Source: Jiella avicenniae
GTDB taxonomy: Bacteria; Pseudomonadota; Alphaproteobacteria; Rhizobiales; Rhizobiaceae
DNA: 64,000 nucleotides
Direction of reading: 5' to 3'
Assembly (NCBI RefSeq): GCF_021390325.1
Contig: NZ_JAJUWU010000014.1
Coordinates: 62,001-126,000, forward strand
This document shows, piece after piece, positions 34,348-42,650 of this stretch; position 1 is the stretch's first letter, and every line of letters starts with the position of its first letter. Both the position numbers and the translations under genes were made by a program. The notes beneath the pieces were generated by a model, which made no database searches, was not told where the DNA came from, and worked only from the letters and a program-made list of their open reading frames with translations.

Positions 34348-35556
34348 ATGCGGCAGACCTGGCGTTGGTTCGGCCCCGGCGATCTCGTGACCGTCGACGA
34401 CATGCTGCAGGCCGGCGTCGAGGGCGTCGTCTCGGCGCTCCACCACGTCCCCACCGGCGACGTCTGGACGCCGGAGGCGATCGAGATGCGCCAGCGCGAA
34501 ATCGCGACGCGCCGGGACGGAACCCCGTCCGGCATCGCCTGGGAAGTCGTCGAGAGCCTGCCCGTCTCCGAGGCCATCAAGAAGCAGACCGGCGATTTTC
34601 GCGCCCATGTCGAGAATTACAAGACCAGCCTGAAGCACCTGAAGGCCGCCGGCATCGAGGTGGTCTGCTACAACTTCATGCCCGTCCTCGACTGGACCCG
34701 CACCGACCTCGCCTACCGGGTTGCCCACGGCGGCACGGCGATGCGCTTCGACCTCGTCGACTTCGCCGCCTTCGACATCTTCATCCTGGAGCGTTCCGGC
34801 GCCCGCGAGAGCTTTTCCGAAGAGGTCGCGGCGAAGGCCGAAGAGCGCTTCGCGGCGATGGACGAGGCCCGCAAGGCCAGGCTCGCCGAGAACGTCGTCT
34901 TCGGCCTGCCCGGCGCGGCGGAGCATTTCACCCTCGCCGACGTGCGCGACCATCTCGCCGAATACGGGCCCATCGGCGAGGAGGGCCTTCGGCGGCATTT
35001 CGTCGACTTCCTGTCCGAGGTCGCGCCGATGGCCGAGGAACTCGGCATCCGGCTCTGCTGCCATCCCGACGATCCGCCCTTCCCGCTCCTCGGCCTGCCG
35101 CGCATCATGTCGACGGAAGCCCATTACCGGACGATCATGGACGCGGTCGACGTTCCAGCGAACGGCATCACCCTGTGCTCCGGCTCGCTCGGCGTTCGGC
35201 CCGACAACGACCTGCCCGGCATGATGGAACGGCTGGGAGACCGGGTGCATTTCCTCCACCTGCGCAACACCATCCGCGAAGGCGAGGCCCTGCCCGCCTC
35301 CTTCTACGAGGCCGAGCATCTTGCCGGCGACACCGACATGGTGGCGCTCGTCGCCGCGGCTCTGAAGGAAGAGGCGAAGCGTAAGGCGGCGGGACGAGCG
35401 GACGTCTCGATCCCGTTCCGGCCGGACCACGGCCAGGACATTCTCGACGACCTGTCGCGAAAGGCGCAGCCGGGCTATCCGGCGATCGGCCGGCTGAAGG
35501 GCCTCGCGGAGCTGCGCGGGGTGATCGCGGGGCTGGGGTATGGTGGGCGACCCTGA
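34348..35556 (+). CDS. uxuA: Mannonate dehydratase
   Basis: A 402-residue enzyme that dehydrates D-mannonate to 2-keto-3-deoxy-D-gluconate in the glucuronate pathway (EC 4.2.1.8). The N-terminus MRQTWRWFGPGDLVTVDDMLQAGVEGVVSALHHVPTG, the region EVVCYNFMPVLDWTRTDL, CCHPDDPPFPLLGLPRIMS and LRNTIREGEALPASFYEAEHL are all characteristic of UxuA. Its length matches the family. GAGGAGAAAAG precedes the ATG. As the last gene of the TRAP operon it indicates that the transporter brings in a hexuronate or mannonate. Partner genes uxuB/uxaC and kdgK are not in the window. Confidence 0.95.
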   Translation: MRQTWRWFGPGDLVTVDDMLQAGVEGVVSALHHVPTGDVWTPEAIEMRQREIATRRDGTPSGIAWEVVESLPVSEAIKKQTGDFRAHVENYKTSLKHLKAAGIEVVCYNFMPVLDWTRTDLAYRVAHGGTAMRFDLVDFAAFDIFILERSGARESFSEEVAAKAEERFAAMDEARKARLAENVVFGLPGAAEHFTLADVRDHLAEYGPIGEEGLRRHFVDFLSEVAPMAEELGIRLCCHPDDPPFPLLGLPRIMSTEAHYRTIMDAVDVPANGITLCSGSLGVRPDNDLPGMMERLGDRVHFLHLRNTIREGEALPASFYEAEHLAGDTDMVALVAAALKEEAKRKAAGRADVSIPFRPDHGQDILDDLSRKAQPGYPAIGRLKGLAELRGVIAGLGYGGRP

Positions 35557-35679
35557 GGCGGCTTCCTTTGAGGGCTCATCCCCGACGGGATTTGCCTATC
35601 GGGATAAAGGAACTCCGCCGGATCGCCCGTTTTCGCTCAAACCGGCGGACGAGAATCAGCCGAACCCGTTGAAATCGCG

Positions 35680-35705
35680 TCATCCTCGGGCTTGTCCCGA
35701 GGATC
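35680..35705 (+). repeat. Inverted repeat, left arm
   Basis: TCATCCTCGGGC and CCCGAGGATC form the arm, itself a near-palindrome (ATCCTCGGG/CCCGAGGAT). Its inverted partner is at 35781-35809, 75 bp away, with one base difference. The unit is a familiar dispersed repeat in Rhizobiales. Confidence 0.75.
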
Positions 35706-35780
35706 GACTGCCGTCGCCGCACCAAAAGCCTTACCGGATGCCCTTCCGCCCGCGGAGAGCCCGACACTCAAACCGCAACA

Positions 35781-35809
35781 GATCCTCGGGACGAGCCCGA
35801 GGATGACGA
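35781..35809 (-). repeat. Inverted repeat, right arm
   Basis: GATCCTCGGG and GCCCGAGGATGACGA form the reverse complement of the left arm at 35680-35705. The pair could fold into a large hairpin and serve as a bidirectional terminator between uxuA and the convergent GntR gene. Confidence 0.75.
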
Positions 35810-35896
35810 GGCTTTACTGTATGCGCGCCTTCATTCCATCGCAGTGAGCCGGAAAAAAACAACTAAGCATCCGGCAATCACGTCCACTCTCCCCCC

Positions 35897-36640
35897 TCAC
35901 CTCACCCCATCCCCCAGCGCCGCCTGCGTTCGCGTCGCGCCGAGTTCGATGACGGCCCGCATCGTCGCGCGGGCGCGGTCCTCGTCACCCGAGGCGATGG
36001 CGTCGACGATCAGGCGGTGATTGTCGGCGCATTCGCGGATCATCTCGGCATCCTCGGCGGGCGAGGACAGCCGCAGCACGCAGGCGAGCGCCGCCTCGAT
36101 CAGGCCGCTCGTCGCCCGCATGAAGGGGTTCTGCGCAATGTCGGCGACGGCGAGGTGGAATTTCAGATCCACCTGGGCGATCGAGGTGCGGTCGTGACCG
36201 GGGTCGCCGAGTTCCTCGACGATCCGCCCGAGTCGTTCGACGTCCGCCGGCCCCGCCCTTCGGCAGGCGAGCGCCGCCGCCTCGGGCTCGAAGGCGAGAC
36301 GCATCGTCGCCAGATCCTCGATGAAGCGGGCGTCGAGGCCGGTCTCCACCCGCCAGCGCAGGACGTCCGGATCGAGAAGGTTCCACTGCTCGCGTTCGAG
36401 CACGCGCGTGCCGACCCGGGTCTTGGCCTCGATGAGACGTTTTGCGGCAAGCGTCTTCATCGCTTCGCGCAACACGGTGCGCGAGACGCCGAAGATCTCG
36501 CCGAGTTCCTTGTCGCCCGGCAGGATCTGGCCCGGCGGAAAGCGGCCGCCGACGATCTCGCGGCCGAGCGTCGCCACCACATGGCCGTGGCTCGAACGGA
36601 TGGTCCGCCCGGCATCGGGAATGGCGAGCAGCCCGGTCAT
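35897..36640 (-). CDS. GntR-family (FadR subgroup) regulator of the ABC sugar operon
   Basis: A 247-residue regulator. The winged helix (about 12-80) includes GQILPGDKELGEIFGVSRTVLREAMKTLAAKRLI; the FCD domain (about 105-235) includes LKFHLAVADIAQNPFM and ECADNHRLIVDAIASGD. Its ATG overlaps the last permease gene by 4 bp, so it is the fifth gene of the ytfQRT-yjfF operon and should be autoregulated with it. The inducer is probably the transported sugar or its derivative. Confidence 0.9.
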   Translation of the reverse strand: MTGLLAIPDAGRTIRSSHGHVVATLGREIVGGRFPPGQILPGDKELGEIFGVSRTVLREAMKTLAAKRLIEAKTRVGTRVLEREQWNLLDPDVLRWRVETGLDARFIEDLATMRLAFEPEAAALACRRAGPADVERLGRIVEELGDPGHDRTSIAQVDLKFHLAVADIAQNPFMRATSGLIEAALACVLRLSSPAEDAEMIRECADNHRLIVDAIASGDEDRARATMRAVIELGATRTQAALGDGVR

Positions 36641-37617
36641 GCCGGCATCGCCGCGCCGCGGCGCCGCGCGCTGAGCCAGACGAGGCCGCGCTGCAGCGCG
36701 ATGAAGCTGAACAGCAGCAGGCCGATGACGATCTTCGTCCACCAGCTCGAAAGCGTCCCGTCGAAGACGATGTAGGTCTGGATCAGGCCCATGATCAAAA
36801 TCCCCAGAAGCGTCCCGGCGACATAACCCGACCCGCCCGTCAGAAGCGTCCCGCCGATGACGACGGCGGCAATCGCGTCGAGTTCGACGCCGACCGCGGC
36901 CAGCGAATACCCGGCCGACGTATAGAGCGAGAAGGCGATCCCGGCGAGACCGGCGAGGAAGCTCGACAGCGCATAGATGAGGATGGTGGTGCGGGCGATC
37001 GGCACGCCCATCAGCTCCGCCGACTGCCGGTTGCCGCCGATGGCGTAGACGTTGCGCCCGAAGGAGGTGAAGTGGGCGAGGACGATGCCGAGGAGGACGA
37101 CGGCGAGCATCGCGACGCCGATGAAGGTCAGCCTGCCGCCGCCCGGCATGCGGTAATAGAGGCCCTGCAGCGTGTCGTAGAGATCGGCGGTGATCGGCAC
37201 GGAATCGATCGAGATCAGGAAGGCCATCCCTCTGGCGAAGAACATGCCCGCCAGCGTCACGATGAAGGGCGGCATGGCGAGATAGTGGATCATCGCCCCC
37301 ATCAGCGCGCCGAAGGCGGTGGTCAGCGCGAGGACGATCACCAGCGCCAGCACCGGCGGCACGCCCCAGTCGCCCATCGCGACGGCGAGGAACACGCCGG
37401 TGAAGGCGATCACCGAGCCGATCGACAGGTCGATGCCGCCGGACAGGATGACGAAGGTCATGCCGACCGCGGCGATGCCGAGAAACGCGTTGTCGGTGAG
37501 GAGATTGCCCACCACCCGCGTCGACAGCATGTTGGGGAATTCGGCGATGCACAGGCCGTAGGCGATGAGGAAGATGACGAAGGTCGTCGCCAGCGGAAAC
37601 AGTCTCGACGAGGTCAT
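36637..37617 (-). CDS. yjfF: Galactofuranose-type ABC permease, YjfF
   Basis: A 326-residue permease of the ribose/BPD_transp_2 family with about nine helices. Typical features are LGIAAVGMTFVILSGGIDLSIGSVIAFTG and SAGYSLAAVGVELDAIAAVVIGGTLLTGGSGYVAGTLLG. By position and match to the E. coli order (ytfQ, ytfR, ytfT, yjfF) it is the second permease of a galactofuranose importer. It overlaps its neighbours by 4 bp on each side. Confidence 0.88.
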   Translation of the reverse strand: MTSSRLFPLATTFVIFLIAYGLCIAEFPNMLSTRVVGNLLTDNAFLGIAAVGMTFVILSGGIDLSIGSVIAFTGVFLAVAMGDWGVPPVLALVIVLALTTAFGALMGAMIHYLAMPPFIVTLAGMFFARGMAFLISIDSVPITADLYDTLQGLYYRMPGGGRLTFIGVAMLAVVLLGIVLAHFTSFGRNVYAIGGNRQSAELMGVPIARTTILIYALSSFLAGLAGIAFSLYTSAGYSLAAVGVELDAIAAVVIGGTLLTGGSGYVAGTLLGILIMGLIQTYIVFDGTLSSWWTKIVIGLLLFSFIALQRGLVWLSARRRGAAMPA

Positions 37618-38657
37618 CGCGCGCCCCCCTCTTCGGGCTTGGCGGCGCCGGCCGGCGTCTCGGCTGCCCTGCCGGGCCGGTGCTTGAAGAAGGCAAAGAG
37701 CGTGTGGCTCGCCGGCGACTGGACGACGAGGATGACGACGATGATCGCCGCCTTGATGACGAGGTTGAACTCCGGCGGAAAGCCGGCGAGCAGGATGCCG
37801 GTATTGACCGACTGGATGATCATCGCGCCGATCAGCGATCCGGCGATCGAGAACCGCCCGCCCATCAGCGAATTTCCGCCGACGACGACGGCGAGGATGG
37901 CGTCGAGTTCCAGCCACAGGCCGGCATTGTTGGCGTCGGCGCCGCGGATGTCGGCGGCCGCGACGATGCCGGCAACCGCGGCGCAGAGGCCGGAGGCGGC
38001 GTAGACGGCGAGAAGCAGCGCCGAGGTGCCGATGCCGGCGAGCGCGGAGGCCCGGCGGTTGATGCCGATCGCCTCGACCAGCAGCCCCAGAGCGGTGGTG
38101 CGGAAGATGAGCGAGGCGGCGATGCCGATGACGATCCACAGGATCACCGGAAAGGGCATGCCGAAGACCGAGCCCGAGCCGACGAAGATCAGCCCCGGGT
38201 CGTTGAAGGTGAGGATGACCCCTTCGGTGATCAGCTGGGCGATGCCGCGGCCGGCGACCATCAGGATCAGCGTCGCGATGATCGGCTGAATGCCGAGGAA
38301 CGCGACCAGTGCGCCGTTCCACAGGCCGCACAGAATGCCGACGCCGAGCGTCATGAGGATCGTCGCGGCCAGCGAATGGTCGCCGGTAATCAGCGCCGCG
38401 GCGACCGCGCCGCAGATCGCCATGACCGCGCCGACCGACAGGTCGATGCCGCGGGTGGCGATGACGAGGGTCATGCCGATGGCGAGCAGCGCCACCGGCG
38501 CGCCGCGGTTGAGAATGTCGATCAGGCTGCCGTAGAGCCGGCCGTTGGCATAGGCGATGTCGAGGAAACCGGGGGCGATCGCGGTGTTGAGCGCCAGGAT
38601 GACGACGAGGGCGGCGAGCTGCGGCAGCACCCGCTTGATGGTGGCGGGCATGGTCAC
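37614..38657 (-). CDS. ytfT: Galactofuranose-type ABC permease, YtfT
   Basis: A 347-residue BPD_transp_2 permease with the conserved GMTLVIATRGIDLSVGAVMAICG and DANNAGLWLELDAILAVVVGGNSLMGG segments. GTG at 38657 overlaps the ATPase stop (GTGA) with GGAGGG 6 bases upstream, so it is preferred; ATG two codons later (38651) is possible. It pairs with YjfF to form the membrane channel. Confidence 0.88.
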   Translation of the reverse strand: MTMPATIKRVLPQLAALVVILALNTAIAPGFLDIAYANGRLYGSLIDILNRGAPVALLAIGMTLVIATRGIDLSVGAVMAICGAVAAALITGDHSLAATILMTLGVGILCGLWNGALVAFLGIQPIIATLILMVAGRGIAQLITEGVILTFNDPGLIFVGSGSVFGMPFPVILWIVIGIAASLIFRTTALGLLVEAIGINRRASALAGIGTSALLLAVYAASGLCAAVAGIVAAADIRGADANNAGLWLELDAILAVVVGGNSLMGGRFSIAGSLIGAMIIQSVNTGILLAGFPPEFNLVIKAAIIVVILVVQSPASHTLFAFFKHRPGRAAETPAGAAKPEEGGAR

Positions 38658-40225
38658 GCGGCGCCCTCCGCGAGGATTTCGGCGGCGCGGCCCTTACCGC
38701 CCCGATCGCCCGGCGTCTCATCCTCCCCGGCGGCGATCGCCCGCATGATCGTGTCGGGAGTGATCGCGCCGGCCTCGAGTTCGCCGGTATGGCGGCGGTC
38801 GGCGAGCACCCGTACCCGCGTCGCATAGGCCACGAGTTCCTCGAGTTCGGAGGAGATGACCAGCAGCGACATGCCCCGTTCGCGCAGTTCCCCGATCAGA
38901 CGGATGATCTCGGCATGGGCGCCGACGTCGATGCCGCGCGTCGGCTCGTCGAGGATCAGGAGCCGCGGGTCGGTGGCGAGCCAGCGGGCGAGAATGACCT
39001 TCTGCTGGTTGCCGCCGGAGAGGAACTTGATCGGCTTTTCCCGATCGCTCGTGCGGATGTCGAGGGCGGCGATGTAGCGATCGGCGATCTCTTCCTGCTC
39101 CTTGCGCGAGAGCGGCTTCGCCCAGCCGCGCCGGGCCTGCAGGGCGAGGATGACGTTCTCGCGGACCGACAGGTCGTCGACGATCCCGTCCAGCTTGCGG
39201 TCTTCCGGGCAGAAGCCGAAGCCGTGGTGGATGGCCTCGCGGGGGGAGGAAAAGCTTGCCGGGCGTCCGTCCACCGCGATGCGGCCCTCGTCCGGCTGGG
39301 CGATGCCGAACATCAGCTCGGCCGTCTCGGTGCGACCCGAACCGAGCAGGCCCGCCACCCCGACCACCTCGCCGGCGTGCATCGTCAGATCGAAGGGCGC
39401 GATCCGCCCCCGCTTGCCGACGCCCTCGAAGGAGGCGACGACCGGCTTTTTGGAATAGTCCACCGGTTCGGCGCCGTGCGCTTCCTGCTCCTGCAGTTCC
39501 CGGCCGAGCATCATCGAGACGAGTTCGATCCGCTCCAGGCCGGCGATCGGGCGCGTCGCCACCTTCTGGCCGTTTCTGAGGATCGTGACGCGGTCGGCGA
39601 TGCGGTAGACCTGGTCGAAGAAGTGGGTGATGAAGACGATGCCGAGACCGCGCGCCTTCAGGTCTTCGAGAATCGAAAACAGCCGCGACACCTCGGCCGC
39701 GTCGAGGCTGGCCGTCGGCTCGTCGAGGATCAGCACCTTTCCGGACAGATCGACCGCCCGCGCGATGGCGACGATCTGGCGAACCGCGACGGAATAGGTC
39801 GCGAGCACCGCGGTCACGTCGATGTCGAGCCCGTATTGCGAAAGGATCTCCCGCGAGCGGCGGTTCGCCTCGCGGGGGCTCGTCAGGCCGAAGCGCTTCG
39901 GCTCGCGGCCGAGAAACAGGTTCTCGGCGACGGTCAGATTGGGCAGGAGGTTGACCTCCTGATAGACGGTGCCGATGCCGAGCTTCTGCGCGTCCATGAC
40001 GTCGGCGGGATCGATGGACTCGCCTTCGAGCGCGATTCTGCCGCGATCGCGACGATAGGCGCCGGTCAGGATCTTGATGAGGGTCGACTTGCCGGCGCCG
40101 TTTTCGCCGACGAGGGCGTGGATTTCGCCGGCGGCGAGTTCGAAATCGACGTTCGACAGCGCGGTGACGCCGAAGAACTCCTTGGTGACGCCGTCTGCCC
40201 TCAGCAGTGGCTCGCGTCCGATCAT
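38654..40225 (-). CDS. ytfR: Sugar ABC ATPase with two ABC modules, YtfR
   Basis: A 523-residue protein of the RbsA/XylG/YtfR type with two nucleotide-binding halves. The first has Walker A GENGAGKST, a degenerate signature (YSVAVRQIVAIARA) and Walker B VLILDEPTASLD. The second has a degenerate Walker A (GLLGSGRTET), signature LSGGNQQKVILARWLA and Walker B LLILDEPTRGID. The start at 40225 (MIGREPLLRADGVTKEF) is chosen by homology; the open frame runs 68 codons further up through intergenic sequence. A 292-bp gap separates it from ytfQ. Confidence 0.92.
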   Translation of the reverse strand: MIGREPLLRADGVTKEFFGVTALSNVDFELAAGEIHALVGENGAGKSTLIKILTGAYRRDRGRIALEGESIDPADVMDAQKLGIGTVYQEVNLLPNLTVAENLFLGREPKRFGLTSPREANRRSREILSQYGLDIDVTAVLATYSVAVRQIVAIARAVDLSGKVLILDEPTASLDAAEVSRLFSILEDLKARGLGIVFITHFFDQVYRIADRVTILRNGQKVATRPIAGLERIELVSMMLGRELQEQEAHGAEPVDYSKKPVVASFEGVGKRGRIAPFDLTMHAGEVVGVAGLLGSGRTETAELMFGIAQPDEGRIAVDGRPASFSSPREAIHHGFGFCPEDRKLDGIVDDLSVRENVILALQARRGWAKPLSRKEQEEIADRYIAALDIRTSDREKPIKFLSGGNQQKVILARWLATDPRLLILDEPTRGIDVGAHAEIIRLIGELRERGMSLLVISSELEELVAYATRVRVLADRRHTGELEAGAITPDTIMRAIAAGEDETPGDRGGKGRAAEILAEGAA

Positions 40226-40517
40226 CAGCCTGTCCCAACGCGGATGTGAGGAAGCGGTACTCCACCACCCGGATCGCCGCATCCAGGGTTCGGTCGGGCC
40301 GATCCCGTCATGATGGATGCGGCGAACCTCGGCGGACACGATTTTCCGGAATTCGGATCGTTCCCGCGTCATGACCGGCGGTGGCGGAGCGCCCGCTGCA
40401 ATATCCGCGCTTCCGGCCGGAGCCCGCAAAACCGGCTTCCGCCCGGAAACGCGCCGAGAAAAGACGTCGACCGGCCTATGTCCAGAAAGCCGGCCGGCCG
40501 ACGGAACCGATTCCGGC

Positions 40518-41480
40518 TCAGTAGCCCTGGTTCTTCTTCTCTTCGTAGATGGCCTTCGGATCGTCGGACTGGGTGTAGAGCTTCGATTCCGTCTGGATGA
40601 ACTTCGGCGGCTCCTTGCCGTCCTTCTTGTAGGCTTCCAGCGCGTCGAAGGCCGGGCCCGCCATGTTCGGGGTCAGCTCGACCGTGGCGTTGGCCTCGCC
40701 GTTCGCCATGGCGAGGAAGATGTCCGGCACCGCGTCGATCGAGACGACGAGAATGTCGGAGCCCGGCTTCAAGCCGGCTTCCTTGATCGCCTGGATCGCG
40801 CCGACGGCCATGTCGTCGTTGTGGGCGTAGAGGGCGCAGATGTCCTTGCCGCCGTTCTCCGCCTTCAGGAAGCTTTCCATGACTTCCTTGCCCTTGGTGC
40901 GGGTGAAGTCGCCGGTCTGCGAGCGGACGATCTTGACGTTGTCGTGGCCGGAGATCGCCTTTTCGAAGCCCGCCTTGCGCTTGATCGCCGGCGAGGAACC
41001 GGTGGTGCCCTGCAGCTCGACGACGTTGCAATCCTTGTCGCCGACCTCCTTCACCAGCCAGTCGCCCGCGACCTCGCCCTCATGCTCGAGATCCGAGCCG
41101 ACGGCGGTGAGGTAGAGATCGTCCGACGAATCCACCTGGCGGTCGAGCAGCACCACCGGGATCTCGGCGTCCTTGGCCTCTTCCAGCACCTGGTCCCAAC
41201 CGGTCGCGACGACCGGCGCGAGCAGGATCGCGTCCACCCCTTGCGCGACGAAGGAGCGGATCGCCTTGATCTGGTTTTCCTGCTTCTGCTGGGCGTCGGC
41301 GAATTTGAGGTCGATGCCGCGCTTTTCGGCCTGCTCCTTGGTCAGCGTCGTCTCGGCGGCGCGCCAGCCCGATTCCGATCCGATCTGCGAGAAGCCGACC
41401 GTCATGTCGGCGGCCGATGCCGAACCTGCCATGAGGCCGGCGATCGCCACGGCACCGGCAAGCGTCTTGAACAACGTCAT
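40518..41480 (-). CDS. ytfQ: Galactofuranose-binding periplasmic protein, YtfQ
   Basis: A 320-residue binding protein: signal peptide 1-23 (ending ASA), then a peripla_BP_4 fold that follows E. coli YtfQ closely as I recall it (GFSQIGSESGWRAAET, ENQIKAIRSFVAQGVDAI, APVVATGW, NVVELQGTTG, CALYAHNDDMAVGAIQAIKEAGLKPG, ELTPNMAGPAFDALEAYKKDG). E. coli YtfQ binds D-galactofuranose. GGGAGGAATTC precedes the ATG. It is the first gene of the operon, followed by a 292-bp gap with GC-rich hairpins, as expected for high binding-protein output. Confidence 0.94.
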   Translation of the reverse strand: MTLFKTLAGAVAIAGLMAGSASAADMTVGFSQIGSESGWRAAETTLTKEQAEKRGIDLKFADAQQKQENQIKAIRSFVAQGVDAILLAPVVATGWDQVLEEAKDAEIPVVLLDRQVDSSDDLYLTAVGSDLEHEGEVAGDWLVKEVGDKDCNVVELQGTTGSSPAIKRKAGFEKAISGHDNVKIVRSQTGDFTRTKGKEVMESFLKAENGGKDICALYAHNDDMAVGAIQAIKEAGLKPGSDILVVSIDAVPDIFLAMANGEANATVELTPNMAGPAFDALEAYKKDGKEPPKFIQTESKLYTQSDDPKAIYEEKKNQGY

Positions 41481-41524
41481 GAATTCCTCCCGAAAACAGC
41501 CGGCCTCCTCACCGGACGGGCATG

Positions 41525-41550
41525 AATACTATTATATGACAAATGGTGTC
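41525..41550 (-). promoter_or_regulatory. Candidate ytf operon promoter/GntR operator
   Basis: On the minus strand TATAAT (41536-41531) is a perfect -10 box, directly preceded by TTTGTCA. The AT-rich block stands out in GC-rich sequence, 50-70 bp before the ytfQ ATG. No good -35 is present, as for a regulated promoter. The TTGTCATATAAT stretch is a plausible target for the operon's GntR regulator. Confidence 0.4.
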
Positions 41551-41602
41551 CAGTGGCCTTTCGTTGTGCGCCGCGGAAGGCCCGGCGAAAGGTGGCGCCC
41601 CC

Positions 41603-42634
41603 TCAGCGGGCGGCGTCCCGACCGACGAAACGCGCCGGAGCGACGTCGCCGCCAGACGCTGCCGGGACGTCGAAGGCGACGAGGATGGGAAGATGGTCGG
41701 AGGCGGTCGCCTCCTGGCGCGTCAGGGAGAGGAGGCGCACGCCGTGCGAGGCGAGGACGTTGTCGAGCGGCAGCCCGACGAGTGGCCGCAGCGGATCGGG
41801 CAGTGCGCCCGTCAGCCAGGTCGGGCCGATGCCGGTCGCGGGCCTCGTGCGCGACGCCTCGGCGTAACGCTGAACCGTGGCGCTCCACGGCGCGGCGTTG
41901 AAGTCCCCGGCGATGAGCACCGGCATCCGGAGTTTCGGCAGCACCTCCGTTCCGAGGGCCGCGACCTGCCGACCCTGGCGGAACGGCCACGGCCACTCGA
42001 GATGCTCCGAAACGACCGTGAGCCCGGCGCCGTTGCCGAGATCGAGGCGGCGGGCGAGGAAGCCGTCGCCGTCGCGGCAGACCGCATCCTCCCGGGCGAA
42101 CGGGATGCGCGACAGGATCGCGAGCCCGCCGGCGGCCCCGGTGACGCCGCAGAAGGCGCTGTAGGGATAGCCGGAGCGCAGCGGCTCCAGCGCCTCGACC
42201 CACCGCCGGTTGATCTCCTGCAGCGTCAGGACGTCCGGATCGAGCCGCGCGATGGTGGTCACCGCGCGAACGGGGTCGGCGTCGTAGCGAAGGTTCATCT
42301 GCAGGAGCTTCAGCGGGCCGCGCCCGACCAGCGCCGTTTCGTCGGGCCCCGGCCGAGCCGGCTCGGCCGCCGGCCGCGGCACCAGGAAGGGCGAAACGGA
42401 GACCGCCGCATAGGCCGCCACGATGGCCGCGATCGTCGCCGCCGCGACGCTCCTGAGGACGATCAGGCAAAGGGCGAGCCCGAACAGTGCGACGGTCAGA
42501 TGAGCCCGGAACTGGGCGAGCGAATCGAAGAACGGCACCGCCCTGCCGAAGAAGCCGGCGACGAGCGCGGCCGCGACGATCAGCGACGCGCCGAGGAGGA
42601 GGCTGGTCGTGATGCGGGACAGCGACGTCGTCAA
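41603..42634 (-). CDS. Membrane-anchored endonuclease/exonuclease/phosphatase-family hydrolase
   Basis: A 343-residue protein. Three hydrophobic helices (about 10-30, 42-60, 62-85) precede an EEP-fold domain (about 105-320) with the metal and catalytic landmarks MNLRY, DVLTLQEINRR, SEHLEWPWPF, IAGDFNAAPWS and SDHLPILVAF. Members cleave phosphodiesters or phosphomonoesters. Such EEP proteins with N-terminal helices are common in alphaproteobacteria and are of unknown substrate. It lies downstream of amn on the same strand, 16 bp away, so they may share a transcript. Confidence 0.85.
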   Translation of the reverse strand: MTTSLSRITTSLLLGASLIVAAALVAGFFGRAVPFFDSLAQFRAHLTVALFGLALCLIVLRSVAAATIAAIVAAYAAVSVSPFLVPRPAAEPARPGPDETALVGRGPLKLLQMNLRYDADPVRAVTTIARLDPDVLTLQEINRRWVEALEPLRSGYPYSAFCGVTGAAGGLAILSRIPFAREDAVCRDGDGFLARRLDLGNGAGLTVVSEHLEWPWPFRQGRQVAALGTEVLPKLRMPVLIAGDFNAAPWSATVQRYAEASRTRPATGIGPTWLTGALPDPLRPLVGLPLDNVLASHGVRLLSLTRQEATASDHLPILVAFDVPAASGGDVAPARFVGRDAAR

Positions 42635-42650
42635 CGGGGTCGATCCACCG

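Larger units (their letters stand above)
35557..35896. other. Gene-free stretch with inverted repeats, 340 bp
   Basis: It lies between uxuA and the convergent GntR gene. It contains the two-arm repeat at 35680-35705 and 35781-35809. A short open frame on the plus strand (35540-35806) has no ribosome site and runs through the repeat arms, so I do not call it a gene. Confidence 0.6.

Noticed and set aside
35540-35806. An 88-codon open frame after uxuA
   Set aside because: It begins inside uxuA, has no ribosome site and runs through the inverted-repeat arms.
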